A stretch of 64,000 nucleotides of DNA from the NCBI GenBank assembly GCA_949358305.1, contig OX442314.1:38661211-38725210 (forward strand). Direction: 5' to 3'. The position numbers and the translations under genes are program-made. Of this stretch, positions 52,425-63,719 are shown piece by piece. The DNA is from Strigamia acuminata (Eukaryota; Arthropoda; Chilopoda; Geophilomorpha; Linotaeniidae). How positions within the stretch are numbered: position 1 is the first letter of the stretch; every line of letters begins with the position of its first letter. The notes below the pieces were generated by a model that was not told the origin of the DNA, did not search any database, and saw only the letters and a program-made list of their open reading frames with translations.

Positions 52425-54578
52425 ATGGCTGAAGGCGTCGATGTAGCAACCGAGAATATCGACGTAAAAATCTTAGATGGAGGCCTCGGAACCGAATTAG
52501 ACCGACTCGGTTACCACATCGATGTGCGAATTGAAATTTTTTTCCAAAAAATTCATTTTGTTTAGATAAAATTCTCAAATTTTCTTTCTCACCACAGGAC
52601 TATGCTTTATGGAGTGCACGATGGCTGATAAATGACTCCGGTGCAATCGCAAAAGTCCATACTAAGTAGAAATATTAAAAGTTTGGATGGGGGGGAAAGT
52701 AAAATCGATTTATTGATTAATCATTTCAGTTTTTTAGAAAGCGGCGCGGACATAATCGAGACTGCGAGCTACCAAACGAGCATACAAAATTTATGCGAAT
52801 CGGTCGGAGTTTCGGTGGAAAAGGCGAAGAAAATTATAAGGAGTAGCGTTGTTGTTGCGAAACAAGCGCGGGATGATTTTTGGAACTCTAAAAACGCACC
52901 TCAGAATGCTGATAATCCGGTGTATAGCGAGCGCACGATGCCGCAGATTGCCGGCTCGGTGGGGCCGTATGGGGCCTGTTTGCACGACGGTTCGGAGTAC
53001 ACTGGCGAATATGTGTCTGCAACATCAATAGAGGTTGTGGAAATTATTTTTGGATTGATTTTATTTTTATTTTTTATTACCTTTTTTTGTTGTTTAGGAA
53101 TTAATGGATTGGCATCGTCCTCGGTTAAGATGTTTGGTTCAAGAAGATGTCGATTTCATTGCGTTTGAAACTATACCGGCCACTAAAGAAGGTTTGGCTT
53201 TGGTTAAACTGCTCAGAGAGTTTCCAAACCAGAAAGCTTGGCTTAGCTTTTCATGCAAAGTATTAAATATTTGTTTGGGGTTGGGCAGATTTGTGTGAAA
53301 GATCTAAAAATTGAGGTTTGAGGTGGAAAAATTGAACTTTTAGGTAGAAAAATGAAGTTTTTACCCGAAAAATCCAATCTTTACCAAAAAAATTCAATTA
53401 CTACCTAAAAAAATACAATAATTACCTAAAAATTCAGTATATACCTAAAAATTCAGTATATACCTAAAAATTCAGTATTTACCAAGAAAAATGCAATAAT
53501 CATCTAAAAAATTCAATTTTTACTTAGAAAAATTCAATAATCACCTAAAAAATTCAATCGTTACCTGAAAAATTCAATAGTTACCTAAAAATATTCAACT
53601 TTTACCTAAAAAATTCAATTTTTACCTAAAAAATTCAATTTTTACCTAAAAAATTCAATTTTTACCTAAAAAATTCAATTTTTACCTAAAAAATTCAATT
53701 TTTACCTAAAAAATTTAATTTTTACCTAAAAAATTCAATTTTTACCTAAAAAATTCAATTTTTACTTAAAAAATTCAATTTTTACCTAAAAAATTCAATT
53801 TTTACCTAAAAAATTCAATTTTTACCTAAAAAATTCAATTTTTACCTAAAAAATTCAGTTTTTACCTAAAAAATTCAGTTTTTACCTAAAAAATTCAATT
53901 TTTACCTAAAAAATTCAATTTTTACCTAAAAAATTCAATTTTTACCTAAAAAATTCAATTTTTACCTAAAAAATTCAATTTTTACCTAAAAAATTCAATT
54001 TTTATCAAAAAGAATGCAAATTATACATCGCAAGACCCTTCCCTGGTAGAATCCCCTTCCTGCAGAATGCCTATCAACCCAAATATTGTATAAAAACTAA
54101 AACAGACATTAATAAAATCTCCTCTACTTGATTCAGGACAGTTCCAGCACCTGTTCCGGCGACACCTTCGCCTCGGCTGTTAAAAACTGCCTCTCGAAAG
54201 CACCTCCAAACCAACTGATAGCAGTTGGAATGAATTGCGTGCCCCCTGAATTTGTCACCGACTTATTAACGAGTGCTCAAGATATTACCGGAGACATTCC
54301 GTTCATTGCCTACCCCAACAGCGGCGAAAGTTGGATCCCGGGCGAAGGGTAAAAGTAAAAAAAAATATTTTTAAAAACTAAAATTAATCAAACAAAAATG
54401 TGAATTTTTCAGATGGAAAGTTATCAATTTAAATGATAAGAATTTGATAGCTACAACCGCCCCTCTGTGGGTAAAACTGGGCGTTAGATACGTTGGCGGC
54501 TGCTGTCGCGTCACCCCGGACGAAATCTCTCAAATCCGCAACGTCGTGAAGCAGACAATTGCAACCAACATTGAATAG
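52425..54578 (+). CDS. Homocysteine S-methyltransferase; exons 52425-52523, 52598-52665, 52730-53033, 53098-53259, 54137-54348, 54413-54578
   Basis: Transfers a methyl group, usually from S-methylmethionine (or AdoMet in some relatives), to homocysteine to make methionine, using zinc held by three Cys. Six exons join in consistent phases to 336 aa, the normal length for the MmuM/YbgG-type enzymes. Landmarks are ILDGGLGTELDRLG (16-29), LWSARWL, FLESGADIIETASYQTS, AGSVGPYGACLHDGSEYTGE, DFIAFETIPATKEG, WLSFSCK, the first zinc ligand C245 in GMNC, YPNSGESW and the final zinc pair C312-C313 in GGCC. It is a compact barrel enzyme without signal peptide, so cytosolic. Introns are 58-75 bp except intron 4, which is filled by a minisatellite. 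It starts 230 bp after a DIRS element. Confidence 0.95.
53340..54005. repeat. 20-bp minisatellite in intron 4 of the methyltransferase gene
   Basis: More than 20 near-identical tandem copies of TTTTTACCTAAAAAATTCAA at 53595-54005, with looser copies back to 53340. The unit has a T5 and an A6 tract about one helical turn apart, and its length is about two turns. It resembles the array in hedgehog intron 1. Confidence 0.97.
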
Positions 54579-54644
54579 ATCAAATTTTTTTTTTTATTAT
54601 TATTATCGTTACAAATTTCGTCAGAAAAAAAAAATATTTCAAAA

Positions 54645-54968
54645 TCATTCGGTGTCTGTTGCGGTTATTATTCCGTGTTTGCGGAAAACGTTCTCCAAGT
54701 GCTGACGCGCTTTCTTCTCTTCCGCTAAACATTTGGCCAAACTCGATGTTTCCTGCGTAAAATGTGGATTAATTTGGAATAAAATGGAAATAAAATATAA
54801 TTTACCTGTTTTAGTTCTTTTACTTGGTCCTTGAGTGCATAAACGGTGTCAACTTAGCTGCTAAATGTATGAAAATGTTAGAAAATGGATTTTGAGTTAA
54901 AATCGGATTTTACTCACTTTTCTTCCAAGATCAGATTCGCATCATCTTCTCTTCCTCGGCGATTAGAA
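54645..54968 (-). CDS. 3' exons of an unidentified coiled-coil protein (54968-54918, 54852-54806, 54752-54645)
   Basis: On the minus strand the last two pieces join cleanly across CAG|GTAAAT...TTTACGCAG to read TVYALKDQVKELKQETSSLA, then KCLAEEKKARQHLENVF and a stop at 54647-54645. The charge pattern is a coiled coil. An upstream piece reads REDDANLILEEK before a GTGAGT donor, but its phase does not fit the next acceptor without a one-base change, so the gene may be damaged or the boundary wrong. No further exon was identified to the right. It is convergent with the methyltransferase gene, 67 bp from its end. Confidence 0.4.
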
Positions 54969-55145
54969 CTTGAGGAAAATCTAACAAAGCTGTCCAACAA
55001 CAAACTCTTCTCAAAATTGATACGTTTTATTGTATTTATTTATTTTTTCTTTAAAAAATAGTAAAAAAAAAAATTAATAATAATTTCGAAAGATGGATTT
55101 TAATTGGTCGGGATTAATAATAAGCAATTTGCAAAATCGAAAAAA

Positions 55146-56064
55146 TTATTTTAGCATGCTCAAAAGGTCAACGACACCACCATCTTTAAATCGTACTACA
55201 GGGGCACAGGACGACTGATAATCTTGGCCTGGTACTGTACCAAAACCTCGAACCACTAATCTGGCTTTATACTTGACTGTGTGACCTTTTTGATCCAATT
55301 TTCGCTTAAACATCCATCTATTGGTAAATATTCTTGCATGTGGCGGTTTTGGTACTAAAATCCATGTGCCCTGTTGTCGATGCGACGTCATTTCATCCTC
55401 CATTGCGCGTCGCCAATGTTCTGCATCGTTGTCAGTCATGGCTTGTTGGTAATTTTCAGGTTCATCGGCATCATTAAACTGATGAAGATCCACGTCAAGT
55501 AATTGTTTTGCTTCATAATGTTCATCTTCATTTTCATCTGATGGCGGTTCTTTCGCGTTGCTGTCGTTGTGTACGGTATATACGCCAATCTGCGACTTGG
55601 TAAGGCTGAGTCCTAATTCTGTTTCTCAAGGGATATCTTCTTTCTGCCAAAATGGGCGCTTGGTTTTGCTGTTCTGCAACTATCGTCGGGTGATAAAGGA
55701 TTGCAGGGGTAACCGTTGTATCAATATATGCTATGTCTTGTAAATCTTGCTTATCTTGCATTTGTGACTCATCCACCGTTGTAAAAATAATATTGAGCAC
55801 TCTAGACTGGTTCTTTTTCCATTTGTCCTGTCTTGTTTTTAATGCTTCTGGGGTTTCTCCAAGATTAGCGGTTGGAATATCTTCTGTTAAGATGTATTTC
55901 AACTCTTTAGCTTCTAAAAGTGTGTTTATCCTGACTGACCAATTTGTCCAATTTCGTCCATTCAACTTGACAATCGCAGTCAAATTTCCATCATGTTCTT
56001 GCATACCGTTATTTGCCTTTGAATCTTCAGCAGCGGTATTCACTTGTTCTCGACTGTAACTCAT
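55146..56064 (-). pseudogene. Copia relic with gag joined to the integrase tail, then an RT start
   Basis: The minus-strand frame 56064-55534 starts with a copia Gag head (LNGRNWTNWSVRINTLLEAK) but by residue 145 has switched to the end of a copia integrase (ERRYPLRNRIRTQPYQVADW). The rest of gag, protease and most of integrase is missing. A second frame, 55493-55146, carries the copia RT start (EHWRRAMEDEMTSHRQQGTW and KARLVVRGFG) and stops early. An internally deleted, inactive copy. Confidence 0.8.
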
Positions 56065-56475
56065 TCGAACGTGTGTCCTGGCAGTCGTGTGTGTGTGACG
56101 GCAATCCCCGATTAAATTTTAATTTTTCGTGATATATTTGCAGTTACTTGGCATTTGCCTCTTTTGCTGGGCCCATAACCTTTGATGGCTGGTTCAAACG
56201 GTTTGACTTATTCATTTTGATTTGTACTCGAACATTAAATAAAACCAATCTCCATGATGTTCTTTTAACAAGTAATGTGTATTTTTATTTGTTACAACGT
56301 GCGAACAATATACTTCACATAACAACATTATATTATGTGTTTAATTTAGACAATAAATAACTATCAATTAGTGATCAATTATTTCATAATGTATAATACA
56401 AAGTATTGAATCCAACACCCAAGAACCCGAAGGGAGGGAAAAAGGAGAACCCACTAAAATAGAACCTGCCTACAC
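56065..56475. other. Spacer, nothing recognised
   Basis: AT-rich, no coding or repeat motif noticed. Confidence 0.4.
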
Positions 56476-57467
56476 TCATAACCCCTGTATGCGTCGGCGA
56501 CACACCTGACAATTGGGAAACCAATTTTGATCCAGGTCTCTAGGCGTTGTGCAGATGTCATCAATAAAAGGTTGGGTCATAGGGAAAGGAGTCCCTAATT
56601 GCTCCACAGCTTTTTGGAAAATAGCTGGGGCGGATGAGATGCCACAAAACAGGCGGTTCACTTGAAATAAACCCATGTGTGTGTTTATGACACACAAGTG
56701 TTTACTGGGTTCGTCCGATCCACTTCCAACTGATTATATGCATTAGCAAAATCCAGTGTTGTATAAGAATTTCCTAAAATAAAACAAAAAATAAATCATT
56801 GCATAGAAACCGAAATGTATATACTTATGCTCAACGTCAACACGCACCCCTCACTTCAGTGGTATTTTGGGTAGAAAAGTTGCGTGTTATACACGAACAT
56901 ATATGGTAATTAAGTAATTAATTAATTAATTAATTAATTCTTATTTTATTATACCTTATGAAAACGATTTTGTAAAATTTGCGATGAGTTGAGAATCGTG
57001 GTGAATGCAACGCTGATGATCGTTTTAAGTTGCTTCATGCAAAAGTTGCCCAACTTCTCCTAACAAAGTAAACAAAATATTGATTAAATTAAATAAAATT
57101 AATAAATTTCAAACAAACAGTTAAATTACCTTGGAAATATCATTCTGTTGTTGACACACGCGAGCTAAAACACACGGGACTAACCTAACCGGAAGTAAAT
57201 CATACCAAACCTCGACTGCAGCGTCCTCGTGGGGGCAACATTATAAGCTGATTTGCAAGCTTCCTATTTAGTACAGATGTTCTCAAAGTGGGATAGAGGA
57301 TAAGAATCCTTTAATAATGCTTTATTGGCCGTTCTATTGTAACATCCGGCCAAGCGAATTGTTCTGTTGCTTTTCTTAATGGGAATGATGGGGATCGCCC
57401 ATCGTGAGAAAGTAACAGGAACAATGATACTCTGTTGCTGTACGGCTGGGCGCGGTGGAGATTCCAT
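56476..57467 (-). pseudogene. Ty3/gypsy reverse transcriptase relic
   Basis: Minus-strand 57467-57264 reads TFSRWAIPIIPIKKSNRTIR and then GCYNRTANKALLKDSYPLSH, the first RT blocks. After a gap, 56697-56476 reads INTHMGLFQVNRLFCGISSA followed by FQKAVEQL and FIDDI, the catalytic block (YxDD in active elements). The frames differ and about 550 bp between the blocks are unrelated AT-rich sequence (with a run of TTAA repeats at 56917-56940). Confidence 0.75.
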
Positions 57468-58182
57468 AAAATAGTCTATTCACCCGGAAAAGTCAAATAT
57501 GTGTGTTAATTGTACATAAGTCTTTCCTTGCGTCGTCAAGCTCAAGCTGGTTATAAGCGGAATTGCATTCATAATTGTATCGACCCACGGGCCAACAACC
57601 AGGTGTCCTTGGTCGATAGGATTGAGTCACCTGTAAAAGGAGTAGGAGATTTGCCATTATTTGCTCTGATGTACAAAAATTTATTATTATTATTCACTTC
57701 GCTCACCTTTTAGTTTGACTGTTTTATCTTAACAAGAAATAATTATTTTTTTGATTTATTCCAAATAACCGTATATTTAATTACATTAAAATTATATATT
57801 ATTTACTTCGAAAATGAAAAGGCTGTGCTGGCCCACACCACAGCTCCAGCGATGCAAAAACTCACGTAGTGGAACACACCACAACAAATGTAGTACAGGG
57901 CACTGATGACAACATAAGCAAACAGGAGAAATCCCGGTTTTTTCGTGCTTTTGGGTCAAAATTTGATGTATACTTGTATACAGTATAACAATTCTTAATC
58001 CAATTAGGTTAAGTTACTTGAGAAGTTTGTCTAAGAGAGGAATAAAGACAACTGTCTTTTAAGTCTAAATCAATAAATTTATTCAATTGGGACTGAATAC
58101 AATAACTTATCAAAACTAAATAATAAACTTACTCGTTAATTCAAAGTCAAATCATAAACCTATCTGAAAAGGAAAATCAAAG
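57468..58182. other. Spacer, nothing recognised
   Basis: AT-rich, short frames without domain content. Confidence 0.4.
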
Positions 58183-59521
58183 TTAAGATAAGAGACAATT
58201 CAAATATTCTAAGTCTTTACAATGGACTCTGGCTAAAGGGACCAGGCACTCAAGATGCCGGTCCCAATTGACCAAGAGAGATGAGCATGTTTTCAGAGCA
58301 GAAACAGACCTGACTCCATTCAGCACTGTCATCAAACAAGTAGACTGGGTTTTCCCCTGTTCTAACAAAGTTGATCAAACCAATCATGCCGAGTGCAAAT
58401 GCTAAGCGTATCTGCGTTCTGATTTTCGTCGCCTCGCCGATAGCATAAGGTGTAGTTGTACGCCGCCAACATCAAGGCCCAGCGCATCACTGACGGACTT
58501 ACCACCCGTGGTATGGGCCGGTCTGCTCCTAAAATTCCTAGTAATGGTTTGTGGTCAGTAAATATAGTAAAGTCCCTACCCATGAGATAAATATGGAACT
58601 TTTTCACAAAATATAATGGCCAGTGCCTCCTTGTCGATGTGCGCGTAATTTAATTCGGCTCTGCTGAATGATCTGGATGCAAAAGCCACGGCCAACTCCC
58701 GTCTACTCTCATCGACATGTGCGAGAACGGCGCCGATACCATAAGGTGACGCGTCCGTAGCAATTACAACTGGCCTGTCTAAGTCGTAAAATGTAAGCAC
58801 TGGGGCTGTCGTCAATGCATGCTTGATAGATTCGAATGCTGAATGTCGTCGAGGTGACCACTGCCATAGCGCACAAAAGTTCATAAAGGGGTGCTGCGTG
58901 GTCAGCCAAATTTCTTACAAATGCAGCATAAAATGCGACTATCCCCAAAAACGTGCGAAGTATCTTCACGTCCGCTGGAGGAGTCATCCTTGTAATCGCC
59001 TCAATGCGGGTCGCTATTGGTTCAACACCTTTCTCGCCCACCAAAAATCCCAAAAAGTCCAATCGCGACCTGCAAAACACGCACTTCTCCTTTGCCAACA
59101 GCAGGCCTTTCTGTAATAAACGAGTACAAATAGTCTGTAAAATATCAAGATGTTCACCATAAGTCCAAGTGGCCACAAAGATGTCATCCAGGTATATGAA
59201 AATCCTCGTGACCCCTTCCAATACCAACTCAATTATCCTCTGGAAAATGCCTGCGGAAGGCATGGTGCCAAATGGTAGACGTGTCACCGCCATCAATCCC
59301 CTAGGGGTGTTGACGGAGGCAATATTGGCGGAGTGGCTCGACAAGGGAATCTGTAAGTAAGCCTGACGCAAGTCCAGGATACTAAAGACTTGAGCCTTGC
59401 CAATTGAGGCCAGCAAGTCGGATATACGCGGCTCACTCCCCGTGTCCAGTAGCAGCTTAAACAACAAGGTATTAATTAATATTGTAATCATCAAAGGTAG
59501 TTGGTGTTCTGACAGTTGCAA
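58183..59521 (-). pseudogene. Ty3/gypsy RT and RNase H relic
   Basis: Minus-strand 59521-58880 holds the RT (FSILDLRQAYLQIPL, TRLPFGTMPSAGIFQRI, the catalytic YLDDI, LDFLGFLVGEKG). 58884-58607 continues in another frame with the RNase H start (VVIATDASPYGIGAVLAH, ELNYAHIDKEALAIIF), and 58607-58362 gives FTIFTDHKPLLGI and the block before ADxLS. At least two frameshifts occur and the sequence before the first RT Asp is lost. Confidence 0.85.
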
Positions 59522-59974
59522 GTAGTACCGCGTGGTCCGACAATACAGGGTGTCTCGTTTTCGGTCCTGTTCCTATCCTGATAGACTTCTTAAGCATGGT
59601 ATATCTTCCGTGTAAGATTTTTTATACAAAACTTTTCCAAAAATTAGTGTTACGTAATTTATGGACGGCGCCTTATATGCATGCAAGTGTCCTGAATTTT
59701 GTTGTTTGACTTGCTTACCGGTATCCACTAAAATAATCTCACTTAATTCCTTTCTTGGTTTTTCCTTATTTAAATGGTCACTTGGGAAACAGTTGTTATT
59801 ACAAGTTTTCTAGTTTTCAATTAATTGATGACTCTTTCTCGATTCCTTTCTTTTTCTAATACAGACTTGTCAAGCATGGTATATCCGTGCAAGATTTCGT
59901 GTATTTTTTAATTGTAATGGTTGCTTTTTTTTAAAAATTGTGATGCCATTTGATCATGTCTGAAGAATGTGCCA
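59522..59974. other. Spacer with a transposon-like end
   Basis: AATACAGGGTGTCTCGTTTTCGG at 59543 resembles DNA transposon termini of invertebrates. The phrase AAGCATGGTATATC...GTAAGATTT occurs at 59592 and again at 59872. No transposase seen. Confidence 0.4.
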
Positions 59975-60288
59975 GAAACTGACCCCACGATTCTAACTCG
60001 ATGTTTCGGCGTTCAAAGGTTCGAGCGTTGTCAGAGTACAACAGGGCGGGATGTCCGCATCAGGCGCCAAAGCGCCGAAACGCCATTAATAACTTCGATA
60101 CCGATAAATCCTCGGTAACCTCCTGGTATTGCTCTTGTTACAAGGCACTTGAAAAGAAGGATGTATGATTTCACTTCTTTCTTTTCCTTCACGATGTAAA
60201 TCGGACCCATTTGATCCATGCTGGTATGAGTAAAGGGAGTGGTGGAACATATAACTCTTCTCCCTGATCGTTTCTTGCATCGGTCCAC
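59975..60288 (-). pseudogene. BEL/Pao integrase relic
   Basis: The minus strand reads TTPFTHTSMDQMGPIYIVKE, then SYILLFKCLVTRAI, the BEL-type integrase block with the first Asp. Further on, in a shifted frame, LLYSDNARTFERR is the second Asp block. A frameshift near 60040 separates them. Confidence 0.75.
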
Positions 60289-60724
60289 ACAGGTCCCACT
60301 GCTTGAAATTTCGTACTTACTTTACCGGAAAGCGGCAGCGACCCCGACAAGAAAACTCAAGAAACGCGGCCGAAAAAATACACGTGAATCAAAAACGTTA
60401 GTAGAAATTAGACTGGAAATCTGGTCTGTACGTACGGGTAGCATTTATTAGAAGGAGTTACGTGGTGATGGTTTTTTACTACTACTAGTACTACTACTAC
60501 TACTTATGATTAGAAATTACCATAGACAAGCCTTAAATTAGCAACATTTATTTTGACTGTAGTATAATTAAGAAATACAAAATAGAATTTTTTTTCAAAA
60601 TGGTTCAAAATCATCTGAAAATGAATGATAAAACTACAAAGATAATCTACACATGAAATACCAAAATGCTGCAGAGTGCGTAAAAACCCTTGCAACATCA
60701 AAACAACAGCAGTCACTGGTAATA
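60289..60724. other. Spacer, nothing recognised
   Basis: Includes a (TAC)n stretch at 60478-60503. No coding signal. Confidence 0.4.
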
Positions 60725-60842
60725 AAATAACCATAGCCATAACCATAACCATAACCAAAACCAAAACCAAAACCATAACCAAAACCAAAACCATAACCAT
60801 AACCATAACCATAAGCATAAGCATAACCATAACCATAACCCT
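60725..60842. repeat. (ACCATA/ACCAAA)n hexanucleotide microsatellite
   Basis: About eighteen tandem 6-bp units AACCATA/AACCAAA and a few AAGCATA, in or just beyond the 3' untranslated region of Toll. Confidence 0.92.
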
Positions 60843-60843
60843 A

Positions 60844-60849
60844 TTTATT
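60844..60849 (-). terminator. AATAAA polyadenylation signal of Toll
   Basis: Minus-strand AATAAA about 70 bp beyond the Toll stop codon, just before the microsatellite. Confidence 0.6.
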
Positions 60850-60917
60850 TTAATCATCAGCAGAATTTTTATTAAATGCACTTTACAAAATGTAATATCA
60901 TTTGCAAAGCAATAGCA

Positions 60918-63692
60918 CTATATGTTTTCTGTTTCAGCTGAGTTTTCCTTGAATGCAGCATGCACATAAACCGATTTCCTTTTCGTTGATGCAAAACGAG
61001 TGTTCTTCGTTCTGGGCATGGATGATCTTAATTTCCTCCAGAAGTAAGGTTTCTTGGCTTCGACATATGTCGTCAAAGTTATGAATGATTTGAATTCCTG
61101 ATCGATTTTGGACAAGTCGGGAACATCGTCTGGCACAACTGCGATCACGCGACGCACTTTATCTTGGAGCGCCTTTTGGTAAGCGATGTCGAACTCCAAA
61201 CGACTCCACGAACTCTTCAAATAATTATCAGTCAACACCATGATGGTCCGTTTGCTGCTTTCCACCGATTTCACTATCTGATCGGTTATAAATTCACCCG
61301 CGCCCCAGTCCCGGTTGTGTAGACACAGTTTGTACGACGGAATGCCTTTTTCCAGCCCCGGGACGAGGAAGTCCACGATCCAGTCTTCGTCCTCGCTACT
61401 GTACGAGACGAATGCGTCGTATGTTTTGTCTGCATCGATGTCTTCTTCGGTCACAAACCTCAAACAAATTCCTTTGGAGAACATGTAGTAGAAAATTTCT
61501 GATTTATACTTGTAGGAGAGTATTGTAAACACACTTAGTAAAATTACAATTATAATAACTGGGAGTAAAAGGAATAACAAATTAAAACTTTTACAAATTC
61601 GATCATCAGTGAAATTGTAATGTGCATTATCTATCATACAGGTTAGTGTATTTTTATCCTCAAAAGGGAGAGATCTTAGCACACGGTTACTCATTTCACA
61701 GTCACATTTCCAAGGATTATTTGATAGCTTGAGTTTTTCCAAATTTAACAAACTCGTAATTTTATCGTCGAATTTGCCGAGGGAGTTGTTGTTTAAATAC
61801 AGAACCGACAAGTTTGGCAATATAGGCATATTTTGTAACAATTCCAACTTATTATACGAGAGATCTAACATTGTTATCTGCGACCAAATTGGATCATGTT
61901 TTTCTGGTAACGAGGAAATCTTATTTCGGGTTAAATTTAAACGAACAGCAACCGTTGAACCATACGAATGTATTTTGGGGAAACGAGTCAAGTTGGAGTT
62001 AATGCAAGCAATCGACACATATAGTGGGGCATCGAGGTCATCAACTCTGCAGTAACATCCAGATGGACAATCTTTGGGATACTCACAATACAAGTTTTTA
62101 ACCGTTAGCAGAGATGTACCATACATTTTAGGCGGGTAAGAACAGGAATTGTTGTGTGTGTTAAAAGTGACTGTTGCATTCTGATTGCGCAGATACTTGA
62201 TGAATCTGTTTAATCTGCAGTCACACTCAAATGGATTGTGAGACAAGTCAAAATGAACTAATCCGGTGTTACGTATGTAAAAAATTTCAAAATTGGTGAA
62301 ATTGACATGGGCAATTTGATTGTGGCTCAAAATAACTTGAGAGACGTTTTGAAATGCTGTCAGATCATTGCCATCTAATTTGCTAATATTATTAAACGAA
62401 ATGTCAATGCTTTTGGTTATGCCATCAAACATGTTGTGTTGAATTACATGTAGGCAGCAATTAGAACATTTATAGTTTTTCATGTTTTGGCCAAATTCTG
62501 TTTTAAAAAGAGGTAGAGACATTTCAAGACAATTATTTGACGTATCTAGTGTCTCAGCATTCTTTATGATATTTGTAAGAGGAAGCTTTATAAGTGCAAA
62601 CTTGTTATTCCTTAGATCAAGATGAACTGCAGAATCGCGATGTGGGGACATTTGTTCAATAACGCTTATCGAATTATCGGCTAATGTAACGTGTTTTAGC
62701 ACTTTGTTTAATTCAAGTGAAATTAAATTAACTTCAGTAATGTTATTTGAATTACAACGTAGCACTTCAAGTTTCCTTGAGTTATAGAGCCACAATGTAA
62801 GATCTTTAATTTGATTGTGGCTAAAATCAATCTCCACAATTGCTCTGGAAGTTTGAAACATTTGTGGCTGTATGATATGGAGTTTATTATTGTTCATGTG
62901 ACATTTTCTCAGAAACTGATTTTTTGACAACAGATTCACGGGTATAGATTCGATGGAGTTGTGAGACAAGTCTAGCACATCCAAATTTTTCAAATCAACT
63001 AATAAATCTGACGGTAATGAACTCAGATTATTATGCGATAAGTTGAGTTCCTCTAGGTTTAATGTTTGGTTGAAATTGCTTCTTGAAACAACACCAATAC
63101 GGTTGTTACTGAGATCATAACGCTCTAAATAATTAAAGTTATATACGTCACTTGGTATTTGAATGAATTTGTTAAAACTTAAATCTAATTCCCGTAGATA
63201 TGTCTGAGTTCCAACGTTGCTAGGGAGCGACACTAAACAGTTGTTGCGCATTTTTAATTTCATTAACCATTGTGGGATTGCATTAAATATTGTGGACAGA
63301 TTAATGTTATTAGTTGTTTTTAAGGGATCGGTGCAGAAATTCAATATCTCAACTATGTGATCTTTACGTCTTTCGAACAGAAGTTTTGGGATAAACCAAT
63401 CTAGAAATTCTAAAGGCAATCCGTTATTGAGGCCATCAATTGTCACTTCTGCGGTTCGTATGGCTTTGAAAGACAACGAATGAGGAGCCCATTCGCTACA
63501 TAAAATTGAAACACTTGAGGTCTGGTTAGTACTAGTACAAGTACATGATTCGTCCAACGAAGCACAGCCATTTTCCAGGCTGCACGAAATCATATTGGAA
63601 CAGTTATCCAATTTGCAATAAACAGGCGTTGATGAAATGAAACAAATCCAAATACACAGCGCGGGCGAAAGGTGTTTAATCGTACGAAACAT
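60918..63692 (-). CDS. Toll: Toll receptor, single coding exon, 924 aa
   Basis: Type I membrane receptor of innate immunity and development that signals through MyD88-type adaptors. The start is ATG 63692, 27 bases inside an exon that begins after TCTCTTTTCAG (acceptor at 63720); an upstream non-coding exon is expected. Residues 1-27 are a signal peptide (MFRTIKHLSPALCIWICFIS). Leucine-rich repeats run to about 500, then a first cysteine-capped C-terminal module (NPFECDC), an N-terminal cap (CPSGCYC), a second short LRR block and a second cap (NPWKCDC), the protostome multiple-cysteine-cluster layout. The membrane segment is about 703-725. The TIR domain (755-896) has box 1 DAFVSYSS, box 2 RDWGAGEF (Pro of RDxxPG replaced by Ala) and box 3 YFWRKL. 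A basic tail of about 28 residues follows. Confidence 0.97.
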   Translation of the reverse strand: MFRTIKHLSPALCIWICFISSTPVYCKLDNCSNMISCSLENGCASLDESCTCTSTNQTSSVSILCSEWAPHSLSFKAIRTAEVTIDGLNNGLPLEFLDWFIPKLLFERRKDHIVEILNFCTDPLKTTNNINLSTIFNAIPQWLMKLKMRNNCLVSLPSNVGTQTYLRELDLSFNKFIQIPSDVYNFNYLERYDLSNNRIGVVSRSNFNQTLNLEELNLSHNNLSSLPSDLLVDLKNLDVLDLSHNSIESIPVNLLSKNQFLRKCHMNNNKLHIIQPQMFQTSRAIVEIDFSHNQIKDLTLWLYNSRKLEVLRCNSNNITEVNLISLELNKVLKHVTLADNSISVIEQMSPHRDSAVHLDLRNNKFALIKLPLTNIIKNAETLDTSNNCLEMSLPLFKTEFGQNMKNYKCSNCCLHVIQHNMFDGITKSIDISFNNISKLDGNDLTAFQNVSQVILSHNQIAHVNFTNFEIFYIRNTGLVHFDLSHNPFECDCRLNRFIKYLRNQNATVTFNTHNNSCSYPPKMYGTSLLTVKNLYCEYPKDCPSGCYCRVDDLDAPLYVSIACINSNLTRFPKIHSYGSTVAVRLNLTRNKISSLPEKHDPIWSQITMLDLSYNKLELLQNMPILPNLSVLYLNNNSLGKFDDKITSLLNLEKLKLSNNPWKCDCEMSNRVLRSLPFEDKNTLTCMIDNAHYNFTDDRICKSFNLLFLLLPVIIIVILLSVFTILSYKYKSEIFYYMFSKGICLRFVTEEDIDADKTYDAFVSYSSEDEDWIVDFLVPGLEKGIPSYKLCLHNRDWGAGEFITDQIVKSVESSKRTIMVLTDNYLKSSWSRLEFDIAYQKALQDKVRRVIAVVPDDVPDLSKIDQEFKSFITLTTYVEAKKPYFWRKLRSSMPRTKNTRFASTKRKSVYVHAAFKENSAETENI

Positions 63693-63719
63693 TGGGCCCT
63701 TTTGAGGATTTCGGCGTTT

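Noticed and set aside
53340-54005. CRISPR-like or centromeric array
   Set aside because: A 20-bp head-to-tail minisatellite without spacers, confined to one intron.
60510-60881. Met/Val-rich open frame on the minus strand
   Set aside because: It is the translation of the ACCATA microsatellite downstream of Toll.
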